Source: Cryptomeria japonica (taxonomy: Eukaryota > Streptophyta > Pinopsida > Cupressales > Cupressaceae). From it: a DNA stretch of 64,000 nucleotides. Where the stretch lies: positions 41,254,291 to 41,318,290 of the forward strand of contig NC_081412.1 in NCBI RefSeq assembly GCF_030272615.1, in the 5' to 3' direction. The number at the start of each line of letters is the position of its first letter. Positions within the stretch are counted from its first letter, which is position 1. Below the pieces are notes generated by a model. The model made no database searches. It was given only the letters and a program-made list of their open reading frames with translations, and had not been told where the DNA came from. This document shows positions 24,570 through 35,861 of this stretch, in pieces. Both the position numbers and the translations under genes were made by a program.

Positions 24570-25976
24570 CTACAACATAGAATCACCATTTGTTTTGTTC
24601 AAACCATAGAATTTTGCCTCCTGCCAATTGACAAAGGTAGAATCCCCTTGTAAGTAACCCTGAGTGTCAAAAATAGGCTGATTTGGGTCATATTGCTGGC
24701 CAGAAGTGGTCGGCTCATCCTGCACCACTAAGGTTTGGACAAACCCTCCATTTCGGCATGCACCTTGGTTGTGTGGTTGATTGCATGGTTGACACCAATC
24801 TTTCTCTTGGATGAGGTTATTTTGTGTTGGAACTATCGCCTTTGAGTTACTTGTGATTGTGGGGTTCACACTATTCAAAGGCTTGGCATTTCTCCATTGG
24901 TTTTGCCCTTGAAAGGGTGGCCTATTGTATTGATAGTTCTAATTTTGTGCCTGATAAGGTTTGCTATGTTGGGCTTGTTGCCTCTTTAGTGTCACCAACT
25001 CATTGCTAAAGTTTTGCAATAGAGCCTTGACCTCATGGAGCTCATTGGAGGATGTGGAGGGTGTGGATGGTTGACCTGCGGGTTCCATGGGGATAGGAGC
25101 CAAGGTGGGTTGTTGAGTAGAAGCTTCTAAGAAGAGAGGCATTGGAGGCCTTGGAGCTATCTTCTCGGCCTGAATTAAACAATTTTTTGCTCTTATGGCT
25201 ATGTCATATGCACCTGGTAGAGAGGCTCCACCCATTGATTGTACCATGACAACTATATCGTTGTTGAGATCTTTAAGATAATACAAGAAGGCATGATTTG
25301 GAGATGGCTTCACTAGAGAAGAAATTCTATTCCATGTCTTATGGAATCTAAAATTGAAATCTCCCATGAACTCGTGGGGTGCCCTCTTGATCGTAGTCAA
25401 CTACTCCACAAGTGATAGGTGGTCACTTTTGTCTTTGAAATGGTTGCACAACCTCTCCCCCAATACATTCCAATTGTGAATGGAGCTAGATGACAACCCT
25501 CTATACCACTGCAAAGCTTTGCCTTTCAAATATGTGGCTAAGAGTCTGACAACAACATCATCCTGGGTGATATTATGGATGGAGCAGATGTTTGCAATGT
25601 CTTGAATGTGCTCAATGGGCATAGTAGTTGTTTCACCAGTGAAGTATTATATACTCTTCAAAGCATCCACTAGTATGTCATTCCATTGAGTCAAAATAAG
25701 GGGACTCCCCCCATTGAAGGTAACAAAAACCTGATTTCTTGCCATGCGAAACAATGGTCTATTGATATGAGTGGTGGGAGCCCTTGATAGTAATGGTCTT
25801 GTAAATGGAGGGGTAGAATGAGACCTGGGAGATGGAGTATTTACAATCCCGACCTCCCTAATTGGTGATAATGAAGGTCTACCTCTCTGCCTTCTAGAGC
25901 CTGAAGATGAGAGTTCTTTGAATTGGAAACTACCTCTAGAAGATGCCCTTGTATGAATTTTGGGCATGAAATCCAA
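24570..25976 (-). pseudogene. Element F gag polyprotein
   Basis: One frame from 25,976 down to 24,570, broken only by stops at 25,647 (TAA), 25,401 (TAG) and 24,939 (TAG), each consistent with loss of a Gln codon. The N-terminus is basic and Ser/Arg/Pro-rich. The capsid-like region has VRLLATYLKGKALQWYRGL and LGERLCNHF, the retrotransposon gag signature. A Pro/Thr-rich linker follows, then a single knuckle-like CQPCNQPHNQGAC (C-x2-C-x3-H-x4-C, one residue shorter than canonical). Gag forms the cytoplasmic particle. The start is chosen at the first Met after the leader. Confidence 0.8.
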
Positions 25977-26019
25977 AGTTGCAACAAGTCATAAGCAAGC
26001 AGATTGAACTAGTGAGCAA

Positions 26020-26180
26020 AGACTTCAGAACCTGGGGGTTCCGGAGTTGAGCACTTCGGAACCTCAGAACATGGGCTTTCTGAAGTAGCGTACCTAGGAA
26101 CTTCGGAACCTAGGGGTTCCGAGGTTGAGATGGCTTAGTGACTTCAAAACCTGGAGACCTTGGGGTTCCGGAGCTAGCAA
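26020..26180. repeat. Minisatellite-like words in F leader
   Basis: GAACCTGGGGGTTCCGGAGTTG at 26,029 (given here as one short word pair), CTTCGGAACCTAGGGGTTCC at 26,099 and CTTGGGGTTCCGGAG near 26,158 resemble the LTR minisatellite units but lie between PBS and gag. The LTR repeat motif therefore also exists in the transcribed leader. Confidence 0.7.
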
Positions 26181-26298
26181 CAAGTCATTTACAAGAGACT
26201 GGTCTTGTGAGCAAAGTCGCCAAGTGCTTGAAGATGACTGCCTCTAAAGGCTGACATGCTAAGAACAAAATTGAATCCTTAGCAGTAAATTGAATGAA

Positions 26299-26316
26299 GT
26301 TCCACCGGGCGTGCCA
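26299..26316 (-). promoter_or_regulatory. Element F primer binding site
   Basis: Minus-strand TGGCACGCCCGGTGGAAC lies 5 nt inside the 5' LTR end. It begins with TGG, complementary to a tRNA CCA end. I do not assign the tRNA species. Confidence 0.65.
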
Positions 26317-26321
26317 AAAAC

Positions 26322-27860
26322 TATTATCACAAAATCTTGCACCCTTCCCGAGCTATCAACTCAGCAACCTTGTGAAACAAGGAAACAACCCCAAAGTGTG
26401 GAACCTTGCGCACGGCGTTTGAATCTCTGGAGAAGGCTTCCTTCCTTCTCAATCTAGGTGCAAGTGTTGAACCAACTCACACTTCAAAACTAACTCCTAG
26501 GCCTATCCTAACAAATTGCAGAGGTAAAGGGAAGAGAAAAATGCTTGAAATAAAAGGAGGTGATGCACCAAGAAGAGATTGTTCCTCTCCCTACTCGAAA
26601 TGACACAAAAAATCAATTGAAACACTTAGGAGATGCACAAACTTCAGTTGTATGAGTGACCCCAATGCATGTATGACTTGGTTAGAAATCACTAAATGCC
26701 AAGAGGGGATAAGGTTTCCCACAAGTCACACTCAGAAATAAATCTAACACAACATATATGAGAGAAGAAACACAAAAATACACCTATGATGAAGGTAAGG
26801 AAACACACACAACATACATAAGTTGAAAGTAGGCAAGAATGGTGATTTCAATTAATTATAAGGCCAATGACCAAACTTACAGTTGCACAAATGCAAGATA
26901 AATACAAGAGAAGTGGGAGAGCATGGAATAGCTCAAGCCAATAGGGAGAGAACCCTTTACAATGAGGCTTAACAACCTTTATATAGAAGAATGGTTACAA
27001 GAGTGATCATGACCCCTCTATGTCAGTCTGGAAGTGCAGGGAAGTGCATGCACTTGACTTGTACTTGACTTTGGATTGACTAACCTTCCAAAGTTAGAGT
27101 ATACAGACATGACATAAGTCACCACAACAAGCATGGCCCCATACCTCTCTTGATGGAAATCCTGCCAAAAACATTAAATGCACCCCTATGCCTCCACAAA
27201 AGAAGGTGTATAAGTCACCAAAGCTATCAGAGAATTTAAAGCTTTGAGTGTTGATCACACCATCCGGAAGTGTTGCAAGCCAAAATTAGTTTGGAAGACT
27301 TCAGATACCTGGGTCGCCGAAGTTGGGGGGGTCTCCGAAGTTGGGGAAACTTTGGAGACCTGGGTCATCGAAGTTGGGAAGACTTAGCAACTTGGGAACT
27401 TCGGGGTTCCGAAGTTTTGGGGTAGAAGAACTAGGAACTTGGGAACCTAGGTGTTCCGGTGTTTCGGGGTTGAAGACTTAGGAACTTGGGAACCTGGGGG
27501 TTCTAGAGTTCTGGGGTTGAAGAACTAGGAACTTGGGAACCTGGGGGTTCCGAAATTCCAGGGTTGAAGAACTTAGGAACTTGAGAACTTGGGGGTTCTA
27601 GAGTTCCGGGGTTGAAGAACTTAGGAACTTTGGAACCTGGGGGTTCTGGAGTTATGGGGTTGAAGACTTAGGAACTTGGGAACCTCGGGGTTCTGGAGTT
27701 CCCGGGTTGAAGACTTAGGAACTTCCTTCTGACAAGACAACACTTCACACTTCATAATTCCATTCCATTTCTCCTTTATCAACTGGGGCAACGCTAGTCA
27801 ATGGAACATATCTCTGATCGGTTCTCACTGATGGACCAAGGGTTTCATAAAATGACAACA
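26322..27860 (-). repeat. Element F 5' LTR (1,539 bp)
   Basis: Homologous to 18,104-19,855, with the same edges (TATTATCAC at the left, ATGACAACA at the right). It contains about 7 minisatellite units at 27,370-27,725 instead of 12. Confidence 0.9.
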
Positions 27861-27865
27861 ATAAC

Positions 27866-29300
27866 CCATACTCATTTCCATATATGTTTTTAAATGGCCA
27901 AAAGGGTATCGAAATATGTTTTTAGATTTTTGATATGAAGCTTGTGTGGGGATTTATGCCTTGTCAAACCCTCTTGAAGGGCTACTAGAAAGAAGACTTG
28001 ATTTTGAAGGAATGGTTAATGATCTTTGTCCAAAGTACTATGTGAGTGCTTGTTTGTGTTTGTAAGAGGATTCTAATCCTTTCTTTGCATCAGTTACATA
28101 TCAAATGGAATGAGCTTGCTAAATGAAATATTTTTTCATTATTTATTTTTAACCTAGGCCTCTTCACTAGATTTCATTTGATCCACTTGGGTGTTTCTAA
28201 TCTCAAATTTTCTTTTTATAGATATATAAAAATATCAACTATCTCTATTGATTTTTTCCACGAGCCTAGACAACTTGGAATTGAATATAAGATGTTTTTA
28301 AATCTTTTAGGCTTGAAATATTTTCTTGGCCCACATAATTCTTTTGATTGATCAGTCATGGATGAGGACTATCTTCACACAAATTTGGTATGATTTATAA
28401 TGGAGATTCTATTCAGTATTATAAAAATAAAAATTTAACATTATTTTTAAGAGCTTCTATTGATTTACATTTCTTCATTTATACTAAATCAATGTCTTTC
28501 TCAAATATTCTACTATAGACTTTAGTGCAAGCTAATAAACTTTCTTAGAAATTGAACACTTGTAAACTCTTATTGAGCATTGGGAAAATGTACAATATAG
28601 TGTTGTGTGTGTGTCATTTTTCTACTCTAATATAGGTCCTTCCCCTCATAATTGATGTGGTCACAACCACACTAATAATTCCAAACACAATTTAGATGAG
28701 TCCTACAAATCTCCTCAACATTGATGTTGTGGATAGTATTAGCAAACACATACATTCACTCTACCACTTCTCAACCACATACATTCACTCTACCACTTGT
28801 CAACATTATGACATGGTGCTTCCAATCAGTCTATAATAGTGACAAGGTTTGTTGCTTAAATTTGAACATTTCTCCATTAAAAACTACTCTACCACTTTCT
28901 TTCAATGTAAATATGATGAAATATATTATTTTATCTATATTTTATTTAAATCTTTACCTTGAATTTTTTTTTTTAATTTAATTTTTCTTTTAATACAATG
29001 TAATATACATCTTTACACAAAATAGAAATAAATAAAATATATTTTTTTTCCATGTAGCACAAAATTGACTAGTTGCCTCAATGACTTTAGAAGATTAACC
29101 ATATAAAAGATCATATTGGGGATACCATTTTTTTGGAAGAGAGCAAAGAAACCCTGACATCTTTAAAATGTGCGAGAAACTTGGAAGATGACAAACGTGT
29201 ACTAAACTGGTCTACAGCCGACGCAGTTGAATCGTGAGAAAGCCCACATAACATTATCCCCGTGAGAAATTGCATTTCAAAATATATTGACCAAGTCAAA
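27866..29300. other. AT-rich intergenic DNA
   Basis: Only a short duplicated phrase (ACATACATTCACTCTACCACTT) at 28,750-28,800 stands out. No gene is recognised. Confidence 0.6.
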
Positions 29301-29440
29301 CCCATTTTATTAGTCCGTTTGACTAAGTCACGCCTTGTCGACCAACGGGAGAGGAAAAGGATAAATGGAAGCCATCGTAGCAATACAAAAACATCAATGC
29401 TTCTGAATTTCTGCTCAAAGGAAAGGAGAATTAAAGAGCA

Positions 29441-29608
29441 ATGGCATACATTAAGCTTTTCTCCATCGCACCATTTTGGGTGGCTTTCACAGATCTGTTA
29501 GTGAAATGCAGTGAGATTTTCTCCATCTCTACAGATGAGTTTGGTGAATATGACATAATGTCGCGCCCCAGGATTCGATCGCAGAACCACAAAACCAAGT
29601 CCTACTGA
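29441..29608 (+). CDS. 55-aa ORF, truncated paralogue of the 15.4-kb gene
   Basis: ATG at 29,441, TGA at 29,606-29,608. The protein starts MAYIKLFSIAPFWVAF, then after a short divergent part ends ISTDEFGEYDIMSRPRIRS plus QNHKTKSY. The block from the WVAF segment to the end aligns with the C-terminal half of the 114-aa protein at 15,410-15,754, and about 90 bp of 5' flank (AAATGGAAGCCATCGTAGC vs AAATTGAAGCCATTGCAGC) also align. The cysteine-rich central part and most of the first hydrophobic segment are missing, yet the frame is intact. The duplicated TGACGTCA promoter is not present. It is either a decaying duplicate that happens to stay open or a short product; I favour a pseudogene-like copy. 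Confidence 0.45.
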   Translation: MAYIKLFSIAPFWVAFTDLLVKCSEIFSISTDEFGEYDIMSRPRIRSQNHKTKSY

Positions 29609-29700
29609 ATCGTGAGAGTTGCAAAAGTGATTCAGTGTGGTTCCAAAAGTCCTCCCAATTGAGTTACTTACTTGCTCCCGCTGGATCGTTTTTTTATGTA
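29555..29700 (-). repeat. tRNA-like (SINE-like) sequence
   Basis: On the minus strand, AGTAACTCAATTGGGAGGA resembles a Pol III A box and GCGATCGAATCCTGG resembles a B box. They lie further apart than in a tRNA. The B-box half is shared with the tail of the 114-aa gene (15,705-15,760). No poly-A tail or target duplication was recognised. Confidence 0.3.
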
Positions 29701-30934
29701 CTTGTAAATATTGTTTACTTTCCACACATTCCGACCGTGGGAGAAACACAAAATCGTGTGATATTTGTATTGTTAACTGATATTACAAATTGATTTTATA
29801 TACTTTTCTTCCTTTGTTATTACATAGCCTTCGTTTAGATCATGTATTCCACTTGTGAATTCACTGCAGACTCTTTCTGGTTCTTATTTTGATCTTGCTT
29901 TTATCAAAAGAATTGCTGGCGTGAAGCTTGAGGGTTAATCTGATCTTGCTAAGCTTCAACTATGACGTTTAAATTTTATTTATGCGGGTCGAAAAGTTTT
30001 ATTAAATGGGAAGGAAAACAGAAGATAGTTTGCAATAGAATTCCTTAAAGTAGGCTCACACAATTGCTTCAGGGAACGGTATCCATGCATTCCAAGAACT
30101 TTGGAATGAATCTGCACCTTGCAATGTCCTTTACGTTGCAATCTATTCATGTTTGGGTTATATAATTGGACCTCCTATTAACGATTATGACTAGGGTATT
30201 TTCCCTTGATTTTTTTGTTATATTGCAATAGATGGGATGTATAAGCATCGTTCAATGCTTTAGAAGAGGATGCAACATCAAATTTTGAAATAGGAGGGTA
30301 GGGAATATTATGAACCTTAGTCTAAGTTATAAAAAAATAAAGTGATTTGAGAAGCAAAATGCAGAATAGTTTCAATTCACATAGTTATTTTTCCTTTCCA
30401 TGTTAAGTGTCACGAAGAGATGAAGGAAGACTATAAATGTGAAAAACATAAATAATGAAAGGTTGGCTCAGTTGTAAGTTAATGTTTAAACTATGAAAGT
30501 AAGTAGAAAAAAAAAATAGTTTCTTAACTATGGAATTGAGAGTAATTGGAAAGGAGTTTGTAGATATTATCAAACTTTTAATTAACATATGTCTTTTTCA
30601 CACTTGCAAAAGATGTCTAAGGTAGTGAACTAGACATTTATGGATTACTTTTGTTGTGGTTTTTCATCCAATTAAAGTTTTATTTAGGATAATTTAGTGT
30701 GTTTATTTATATGAAATATTGTGCACATTCTATTTCTAATATTTCCATATTGTGAGTTAATGAAAATATTTATATTATACTTTTCATTTATTTTGAGATG
30801 TAATGTTCAATATTTGAGGGTTTCATTAATGAAATTAAAATTTTGGAATATATTCTCCATGATCACAATGGACATAAAATCTATGTTTTATGGATCATGA
30901 GGTGACAATAACAATTGATATGTGGATGGTAGTG
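29610..30934. other. AT-rich intergenic DNA
   Basis: No coding or RNA signal recognised. Confidence 0.55.
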
Positions 30935-30939
30935 TATTC
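30935..30939. other. Left target-site duplication of element A (TATTC)
   Basis: TATTC directly precedes TGTTGATTTT and is repeated right after AAAATCAACA at 56,214-56,218. Confidence 0.8.
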
Positions 30940-31805
30940 TGTTGATTTTTAGTGATCAGATTTAGATATAACTTAGAAATAACACAAAGCAATCATACAA
31001 AAGAGACAAGACACCAAGAATACCCTAGGAAAACTCCCTCTTGGAGGAAAAACCCAACATCAAGTTCAGATCAAAATATTTTAATCATGAGAAAATTACA
31101 AGTAGAATAAAGATAAGATCACTTATCTGATTAAGTCACCAACCTAGGGCAGAGATTTGTCCATTCTAAATCATTGTTGTGCAGGCCCTAATTCACTGGT
31201 CCCACAAGTAGGGTTTCGGCACCACAGAAGAGGATGATCGTTTCTCTAAATTAGTGAGTTAGACAACTCAATATTGCCTAGCATAGTTGCCCATAATTTC
31301 CACAAGTCTGCTCCACAATGGTGATCAGATTTAGGTCTGGAATGGAGCTCAGAATGATCAATAGTTCGCCCATATATAAGGTAGATTCACAACTCAGATT
31401 CCATACTAATTCACCCAACCACAAGAACAGATTCACATTAATTAGGATGACAAATTTGCTAGTAGAAGACCACGGATAGCAGAGAAAATATTTAGTGATG
31501 ATGGAATTCTTGGATTACAAGATTGAATCTTGTTACATACAAGATTCAATCATCTTCTTTCCCAAGTCAGCAGACCTATTTGGCCAACTTGATTTCATAT
31601 TTTATTCTTTTACATTGGTGCCCAAATTTTGGATTATGATTGAACTACACACTACATTATTTTCTCTAATTGGGCCCAGTCCAATAGTTTACAAGTAATT
31701 GCTCATGATATTGTTGTTATTACAATATACATTAAATTTTAATTGCCTCTTAGGCAACATTAAAATTTTATCAACATAATCCGATCTAGCTATCACATTT
31801 CAACA
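30940..31805 (-). repeat. Element A 3' LTR (866 bp)
   Basis: In element orientation it starts TGTTGAAATGTGATAGCTAG, preceded by the polypurine tract AAGAGGGAG (31,806-31,814), and ends ACTAAAAATCAACA. It is homologous to 33,904-34,768. Confidence 0.9.
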
Positions 31806-32345
31806 CTCCCTCTTAGCTAGAGAGGATTCTATGAAAAATTGAGTCACATCATGACCATGCTCCATCATGCACTTCTATAGAGGATGAATCCAAAAAATTT
31901 CATTATGTACACCTACAAGAAATGAATACACAAATATATATATAAATACACATCATGAACTTCTTTCATGATATCCAACATGCACATCCGCAGAGGATGG
32001 ATTCAAAGAATATGGTCATGGATTCCTTCCATGATATCCATCATGTACACCCGCATAGGATGGATCCACCTTGCACTCCATAGAGGGTGGGAGAGGTATT
32101 ATACCTCAAAGAAAATACCACCTTGCACTCCATAGAGGGTGGTCCCACTTTGCACTCCATAGAGGGTGGAAGATACACACAATGTATCATAGGAGATGAA
32201 AACTCCCTCTTAGCCAAATAATATTCCAAAGAAACAAGGAACACATGTTATTTTTATCATAAAACATAGAATTATGATCAAGATAATCCTTGTAATAATC
32301 ATATAACAATTATAAGTTCAGAGTTGATTTGAATTCAAATGTTTA
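31806..32345 (-). repeat. Element A 3' internal region with short repeats
   Basis: Non-coding. It contains repeated words CATCATG, ATCCGCAGAGGATGGATT and TTGCACTCCATAGAGGGTGG (three copies at 32,070-32,170). The same region recurs beyond the second LTR at 34,769-35,042 and 55,893-56,118. Confidence 0.8.
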
Positions 32346-32599
32346 GCCATACTGTCTCAAATCCAACACTAGAGATGTAAATCAGATTTCAACATCAATG
32401 GTTAGAAAACAACAATATGTTTAAGCTTTACTAAATATAATGCATTCACTAAGGATTATGGGGAATATGTAATTCCCTCTTAATCCCTATCTAAGTGATA
32501 AATTCATAAAACTTGTTGATTTACTCTTACTTACGAAATGGACCCATAGCATAGTTTAAAAATAAAAAATCTATCAACTATATCCTTAATTGAAAGTGA

Positions 32600-33819
32600 G
32601 AGTTGAAAGCTTGTATAGGCTTTCATATTTAATCCCAATGGCATGAGCTGATTTGAGATTGGACTCCTTAGGCCATGCAAGAACTCTCCCTTTAGAAAAT
32701 ACAACCTAATAACCTTTAACTTCTAGAGAAGATATAGAGATTAGATTCCTTTTTATTCCAGGTACAAACAAAACATTACTCAGATGAAGGGAAATACCAG
32801 AATCTAATTTTAATGAAGTAGAGCCAAAACCTTTTACTGCACAATGAGCATTGTCACCAATAGTCACATGAAGGTTGGACTCCTCCACCAAATCTAGAAC
32901 ATGATCCCAATAGCCTGTGATGTCTCTAGATGCACCACTGTCAATCAGCCACGTGTTACTATCTGACTGAACATTGCTTGACAAGGCTGAGATAAAGAGG
33001 AAATCTTCGTTATTCTGTTATTCTGAGACTTCATTTAGGTTTGCTTCTCCTTTCTCGAGCTGAGATTGACAGTCCTCTGCAAAGTGACTAGACTTGTTAC
33101 ATCGGATGTGAGACAAGTCCCTTGGCTTCTTCCTTGAATCGGGAGCAGAGGGTCTGAAATCTCTGTTTCTTTTGAATTTATTCTTCTTCTAATGACCACC
33201 TTCCTCCTTAGTTGAGAGGACATAATGAAAATTGTCATGAGGGCTTCTGATTTTTCCTTTAGAAGCTAAACATGATTATTCTTGAATGCAATCTCCCCTC
33301 AATCTATCAAATTGAGGAAGCTCAACTCTTGTACTAATTCCTTGAACAAAAGGTTCCCATGATGGAGGAAGACCATTTAGAGCCATCATAGCTAGGTCAC
33401 TATCTTCAACAGTCTTCCCAATAGTAGAGAGTTGATCCTTTAGCTCAGAGATCCTCATGAAGTAAAAAGCTATAGGTTCTTCCTTCTCTAATTTGATATG
33501 ATTAATTTGTTGCCTTAATGATAGTATGTGACTGGTGTTGTTGATCTCATACATCTTTTCCAAAGTACAAAACATTTATAATGCAGATTTTATTTTGGAG
33601 ATGCCTATCACAATATGGTCTTTGACAGAGTATTATTATACTTCACGCTTGGTAGTCCTTCTTCTTCCAAGCTTCCTTTTCTTCTTCACCACTAGGTTCA
33701 GCAACATCCTTACTGACATATTCAGCAAGGTCATTCAAGGCCATCATTATTCTTACCTTCCAAGAAGTGTAGTTGATAGAACCTTCCAACCTATCTTCAG
33801 TCCTAAGATAAGAAGCCAT
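32600..33819 (-). pseudogene. Element A gag-protease (Copia), pol missing
   Basis: The start ATG (33,819) gives MASYLRTEDRLEGSINYTSW, then KVRIMMALNDLAEY, a typical Copia gag N-terminus. After a frameshift, LRQQINHIKLEKEEPIAFY and ELKDQLSTIGKTVEDSDLAM (UBN2-type gag) follow. A stop, TAA at 33,276-33,278, replaces a Gln codon. A degraded knuckle (RCNKSSHFAEDC) precedes the protease WLIDSGASRDITG with intact DSG, then VPGIKRNLISISSL and a GAG-pre-integrase start (GRVLAWPK). Sequence then passes directly to non-coding DNA, so integrase, RT and RNase H have been lost. It could only be moved by proteins supplied elsewhere. Confidence 0.85.
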
Positions 33820-33882
33820 GAATACTAAACTTTGAACAATAGGTTCTAGACTAAAAATTGATAAATTTGATCAAAATTATTT

Positions 33883-33903
33883 ACGAACCAAGCTCCAATA
33901 CAA
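33883..33903 (-). promoter_or_regulatory. Element A primer binding site (degenerate)
   Basis: Minus-strand TTGTATTGGAGCTTGGTTCG directly follows the LTR end. It resembles the initiator-Met-tRNA-complementary TGGTATCAGAGC site of plant Copia elements, with three mismatches. Confidence 0.6.
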
Positions 33904-34768
33904 TGTTGATTTTAGTGATCAGATTTATATATAAATTAGAAATAACATAAAGCAATCACATAAAAGAGACAAGACACGAAGAATACCCTAGGAAAACCTC
34001 CCTCTTGGAGGAAAAACCCAACATCAAGTCCAAATCAAAATCTTTTAATCATGAGAAAATTACAAGTACAATGAAGATCAGATCACGTATCTATTAAGTC
34101 ACCAACCTAGGGCAGAGCTTTTCCCAATCTAAATCACTGATGTGCATGCCCTAATTTGTTGATCCCACAAGTACAGTTTCGGCACCATAGAAGAGGATGA
34201 TCGCAGTGCTAAATTAGTGAGTTAGACAACTCAATATCACCCAACATAGTCGCCCATAATTTGCACAAGGCTGCTCCATGATGGTGATCAGATTCGGGCC
34301 TGGAATGGAGCTCAAAATGATCAATAGTTCACCTAGATATAAAGTAGATTCACAACTCAGATTCCATACTAATTCGCCCAACCACAAGAACAGATTCACA
34401 TTAATTAGGATGAAAAATTCGCTAGTAGAAGACCACGGATAGAAGAGAAATTATTCGCTGATGATGGAATTCTTGGATGACAAGATTGAATATTGTTATA
34501 TACAAGATTCAATCATCTTCTTTCCCAAGTCAACTAACCTATTTGGCCGACTTGATTTCATATTTTATTCCTTTACATTGGTGCCCAAATTTGGGATTAT
34601 AACTAAACTACATGTTACATTATTTTCTCCAATTGGGCCCACCCCAATAATTTACAAGTAATTGCTCATGATATTATTGTTATTACAATATACATTAAAT
34701 TTTAATTGCCACTTAGGAAAAATCTAAATTTAATCAACATAATCCGATCTAGCTATCACATTTCAACA
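33904..34768 (-). repeat. Element A second LTR (865 bp)
   Basis: Direct-orientation match to 30,940-31,805. It should be the 5' LTR, since the PBS adjoins it, yet it is followed on its outer side by PPT-like and 3' internal sequence instead of a chromosomal flank. Confidence 0.9.
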
Positions 34769-35042
34769 CTCCCTCTTAGCTAAAGAGGATTCTATGAAAA
34801 ATTGAGTCACATCATGACCATTCTCCATCATGAACTTCTTTCATGATATCCATCATGCACATCTGCAGAGGATGGATGTGAGATACATCCATAGATATCC
34901 AGCATACACATCCATAGAGGATGGATTCAAATAATACAATCATGGATTCCTTCCATTGTATCCATCATGCACACCCATAGAGGATGGATCCACCTTGCAC
35001 TCCATAGAGGGTGGGAGAGGTATTATACCTCAAAGAAACTAT
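34769..35042 (-). repeat. Second copy of element A 3' internal region, left part
   Basis: Starts CTCCCTCTTAGCTAAAGAGG, equivalent to 31,806, and keeps the CATCATG and CCATAGAGGGTGG words. It breaks off at ACTAT, where element B is inserted, and resumes at 55,893. Confidence 0.85.
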
Positions 35043-35790
35043 TGTTGGCAAATGCACACTCCAATGAGAAATTGTAGCTGATTGAAGGTATTGTCATTGA
35101 TGGAAACCTTACAATTCAATGATACCAATAGGCACTGACATCGGCAGACTCTACACCGGCATATAGTTCAATGACACCGAAAAGAAAGATTACCGCCACC
35201 ATGGCCAACATGAATTTTGTTTAATTGTATTTTGTATTTAATTGTAAAATCCTTTTGTAAGCCAACATGGCATATTGTAATAAGACTCATATAAGTATGA
35301 GATCTTGTAGATCATTTAGGAGACATATAGATGGAAGGATTATTGCAGACCTAATATGCGGATTGTAAGGCAGATTTTGGATAAGGGTTTATGATTATTG
35401 CAGAGCTTAAATCGGTACTGAATCTGGCATAGTAGATGCTGATCTGAAGCAGTACATGACATTGGATTTGTATAATCCAATTTTGTAAGTCAGTGAGACT
35501 TCTTTTGTAACTGAGCAGTGAGCTCTAGGCACTTGGCCTTCATGCATGTGCAGGCCCCTATTGTAACAATAATATTCCCTTATTGGCCAGTAAGTGAATA
35601 TTATGGGTCACAAATCCCACCGAGGTTTTTCCAACACCGGGTTTCCTCATTAAAATATTGTGTTATGGTGTGTCTTTCATGTTGTGTCTATTGTTCTTAT
35701 TTACTACATTAATTCTGGTTTACCGGTACATAGTTTTACTGGTCAGATACTGATTCACCCCCCCTCTCAGTATCTTTGGGAATCCTAACA
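35043..35790 (+). repeat. Element B 5' LTR (748 bp)
   Basis: TGTTGGCAAATGC start, ATCCTAACA end. The ACCGG and ACACCGA words are frequent. It matches 53,843-54,486 plus 55,750-55,892. Confidence 0.9.
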
Positions 35791-35792
35791 AT

Positions 35793-35810
35793 TGGTATCA
35801 AAGCCTGGTC
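35793..35810 (+). promoter_or_regulatory. Element B primer binding site, initiator Met tRNA
   Basis: TGGTATCAAAGCCTGGTC two bases after the LTR matches the 3' end complement of plant initiator methionyl-tRNA (TGGTATCAGAGCCTGGTT) except for two bases. Confidence 0.85.
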
Positions 35811-35861
35811 CTCTATTTTCAAAAGCCTAACAACTTGAGGAAGATCCTGACACCGGTAGAG

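Larger units (their letters stand above)
18104..27860 (-). mobile_element. Element F: Ty3/gypsy Tat-like LTR retrotransposon
   Basis: Full-length 9.76-kb element on the minus strand: 5' LTR at the right (26,322-27,860), PBS, gag, protease, archaeal-type RNase H, RT-RNase H, integrase, then 3' LTR at the left (18,104-19,855). In its own orientation the LTR begins TGTYRTCAT and ends ATAATA. The 5-bp ATAAC duplication shows a single insertion. All coding regions carry stops or frameshifts, so it cannot move by itself. The extra RNase H places it near the Tat lineage, and the placement of that domain before RT is unusual. Confidence 0.9.
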
